Source of the DNA: Cenococcum geophilum 1.58
Lineage: Eukaryota; Ascomycota; Dothideomycetes; Gloniales; Gloniaceae
Reading direction: 5' to 3'
Assembly: GCA_001692895.1 (NCBI GenBank)
Contig: KV748186.1
Span: 2,161,785 to 2,225,784 of the forward strand
Length of the DNA stretch: 64,000 nt
Under the pieces are notes generated by a model. The model was given only the letters and a program-made list of their open reading frames with translations, did no database searches and was not told where the DNA came from. The position numbers and the translations under genes were made by a program. This document shows positions 62,195 to 64,000 of the stretch, in pieces (the first letter of the stretch is position 1; every line of letters starts with the position of its first letter).

Positions 62195-64000
62195 CCATCT
62201 CCCTCCTCTCTATCTTCGTCCTTAAAGATCCTAAATATCTCCAAGTTGTTTACTAGAGGTATAATATCCGTTTAATTAATTTAGTTAATATCTTTGCTTA
62301 TTATACCTAAAGCAATTTCTTCTTCCTCTATAGCTTATAGGTCTCGTACCGTTGCTGTAATATTATCTCTTAGTGAGATAATGCCGTCTCCGTGTTCTCG
62401 TTGTTTAAAAGAGGGGTTAGTTTATATTATATTAGCGAGTCCATCTTTGCGATAACCGTCCTTTTATTTAAAGTGCACTAAAGCAAATATTTATTCGTCC
62501 TATGACGTTTGCTTTATCTTTAATGCTAAATATACGCGACCTATTACTCTTAATAGTTATCTGGTTTCCTAATTAATTTATCTTAGAGTTTTATATTTAA
62601 TCTACTGCTACACAGCTAGATAATAAACTATTTGTTACTCTGGCGGAATTATATTATTCCTGTAATGCTAAATAAGAGGCTACTAAAGCTTAGCAAAGAG
62701 CCCTTAATTCTTATCTCGCTGCGTCTACTTATTTAATCCGTCTTAAGAAAGTTCGTAAGAAGGTTTAATCTAAGGAGTGGAAGCTAGTAGAATAAGGTTT
62801 GTAGGAACTTAGTAATAAAAGAACGGATTCTCTTCTAATAGAGAAGGAAATAAATCTAAGTAGTTCGGCAACTGCTCTTCTTAAGTTCCCCTTAGGTAAC
62901 TTGTTCTTTGGCGATTCTTCTTTATTAATACTGCCTAACCTAATCTCCTTTAATACTCCTATACCTTTCTTATAGTATTCTTTAAATTTTCTAGTAGCTC
63001 CTAGGTAGTCTTAGTATAGCCTATTTACTTAACCTTGTACTATATTTTATTATTAACGTCCTTATAACTAATAATCTTTAAAACTTACTATTTATCTTCT
63101 TTCTATCCTCTATATGTGTCTACTTTATAAACTAGTGGCTTAATATTCCTATATACTGGCTCTAGCATTATAATATACTATATAGGGTAAATTTTTATTT
63201 TAGCTAGTAAGTTTAATTTAAATGTAACTGGTAAAATCTTTTATATAATTTTAAAAGGTCTTAGTTTAACATATTCTAACTTCTTACTTAGTTATTAACT
63301 CTTAAAATTTTTGTATAGTAGCTATACTTTATCTCCCTCCTTAAGATCTAGTCCCTTAGATCTCTTAGCATTATAGTACCTTTTTATTTTCTCTTATACT
63401 TTTTTTTATTAATTCTATAAGGTCTATATAAAGATTTATTAACGTCTTTATTCTTTTTTTAGCTGTGCTACTCGTTTTCTTCGCTTATTAAGGTAACAAT
63501 AATATTCTTAGCTTATATCCGTAATTTGCCTTAAATAGTAATATGCCTAGTCCTTCTTAAGGTGTTGTATTATATATAAACTATATAACTAGTAATAATA
63601 ATACCTAATTGTTCTGTGTATAATTAATATAATGCCTTAGATACTGTTTTAGTATCTAATTTAGTCTTTCTGTTTAACCGTCTATCTACGGATAATATAT
63701 AGTGGAAGTTGCTGCTTAAACTCCTTACTCCGCTAAGAATATCTTCTAAAATGCTGCTATAAATCTTAGATCTCTATCTGATATAATTTTATTTAGTGCT
63801 CTATATTTTATAAACACTTCCTTAATATAGATTTTAGCGACATCTTCTGCTAATATTTCTTCCGTATATACTATAAAGTATCCCCACTTTATAAGCTTAT
63901 CTACTATTACTAAGATTACGTTATAATCTTATCCGGTAATAGGATCTCTTAACTTTAGTAACTTAATAATAAAGTCCTATAATATAACCTCCTATAGTCT
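61769..64000 (-). mobile_element. Ty3/Gypsy fossil A5 (family A), cut by the right window edge
   Basis: 3' LTR 61769-62194, polypurine-tract complement at 62195, then the pol 3' end and integrase region (about 63280-64000). Inserted in B2 with ACAGC (61764-61768) as the expected target duplication. Its LTR carries the same ATTATATAGATC-rich segment as A3. Broken, with many RIP-type breaks in the visible part. Confidence 0.9.

Overview
This window looks like a gene-free, AT-rich heterochromatic block from a filamentous ascomycete (Pezizomycotina; I cannot name the genus). The dinucleotides CA and TG are strikingly scarce and TA is abundant, while CG is kept. Reading frames of recognisable transposon proteins are full of TAA/TAG at places where the families carry Gln or Trp. 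This is the signature of repeat-induced point mutation (RIP; CpA to TpA). I see no intact host gene, no rRNA or tRNA gene that I would defend, and no CRISPR. The short open frames present are reading shadows inside dead elements.

Nearly everything is a nested stack of transposon fossils. From the left: 1-12070 holds two minus-strand Ty3/Gypsy copies of one family (family A, LTR about 425 bp), one (A1) inserted in the 3' end of the other (A2). 12071-15840 is a plus-strand gag fossil split by a piggyBac DNA transposon (about 12987-15206). 15855-17515 is a district of tandem repeats of several unrelated unit lengths. 17516-17771 is a short stretch largely free of RIP. 17772-21660 is the pol region of a chromodomain Gypsy (family D).

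D is interrupted by a 23-kb composite (21666-44765): a minus-strand Gypsy (family B, LTR 420 bp, target duplication ACTTT). B is itself split by A3 (24544-32463, minus, TTAAG) and A4 (36442-43820, plus, CCTTT). D resumes at 44771 and ends in its LTR at 45142.

45340-49160 is a hAT transposase fossil. It is split by a pogo/Fot1-like element (46808-48737) with clean 71-bp terminal inverted repeats and a TA target duplication. A second chromodomain Gypsy, C (49218-56134, LTR 187 bp, target duplication GGTAA), sits at the hAT fossil's 3' end. From 56634 to the right edge is another minus-strand B copy (B2), interrupted at 61769 by a further A copy (A5) that runs out of the window.

The elements do not work together as a system; their order gives a relative history: hAT, D and the gag fossil are oldest; B, C, pogo, piggyBac and A2 came later; A1, A3, A4 and A5 are the youngest layer of their stacks. 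The points most worth following are a 206-bp RIP-free insertion with a 22-bp tandem duplication and a GC hairpin (1794-1999), a palindrome shared by the 3' ends of C and D into which B inserted, the unexplained coding-like segment between gag and protease in families A and B, and the tandem-repeat district.
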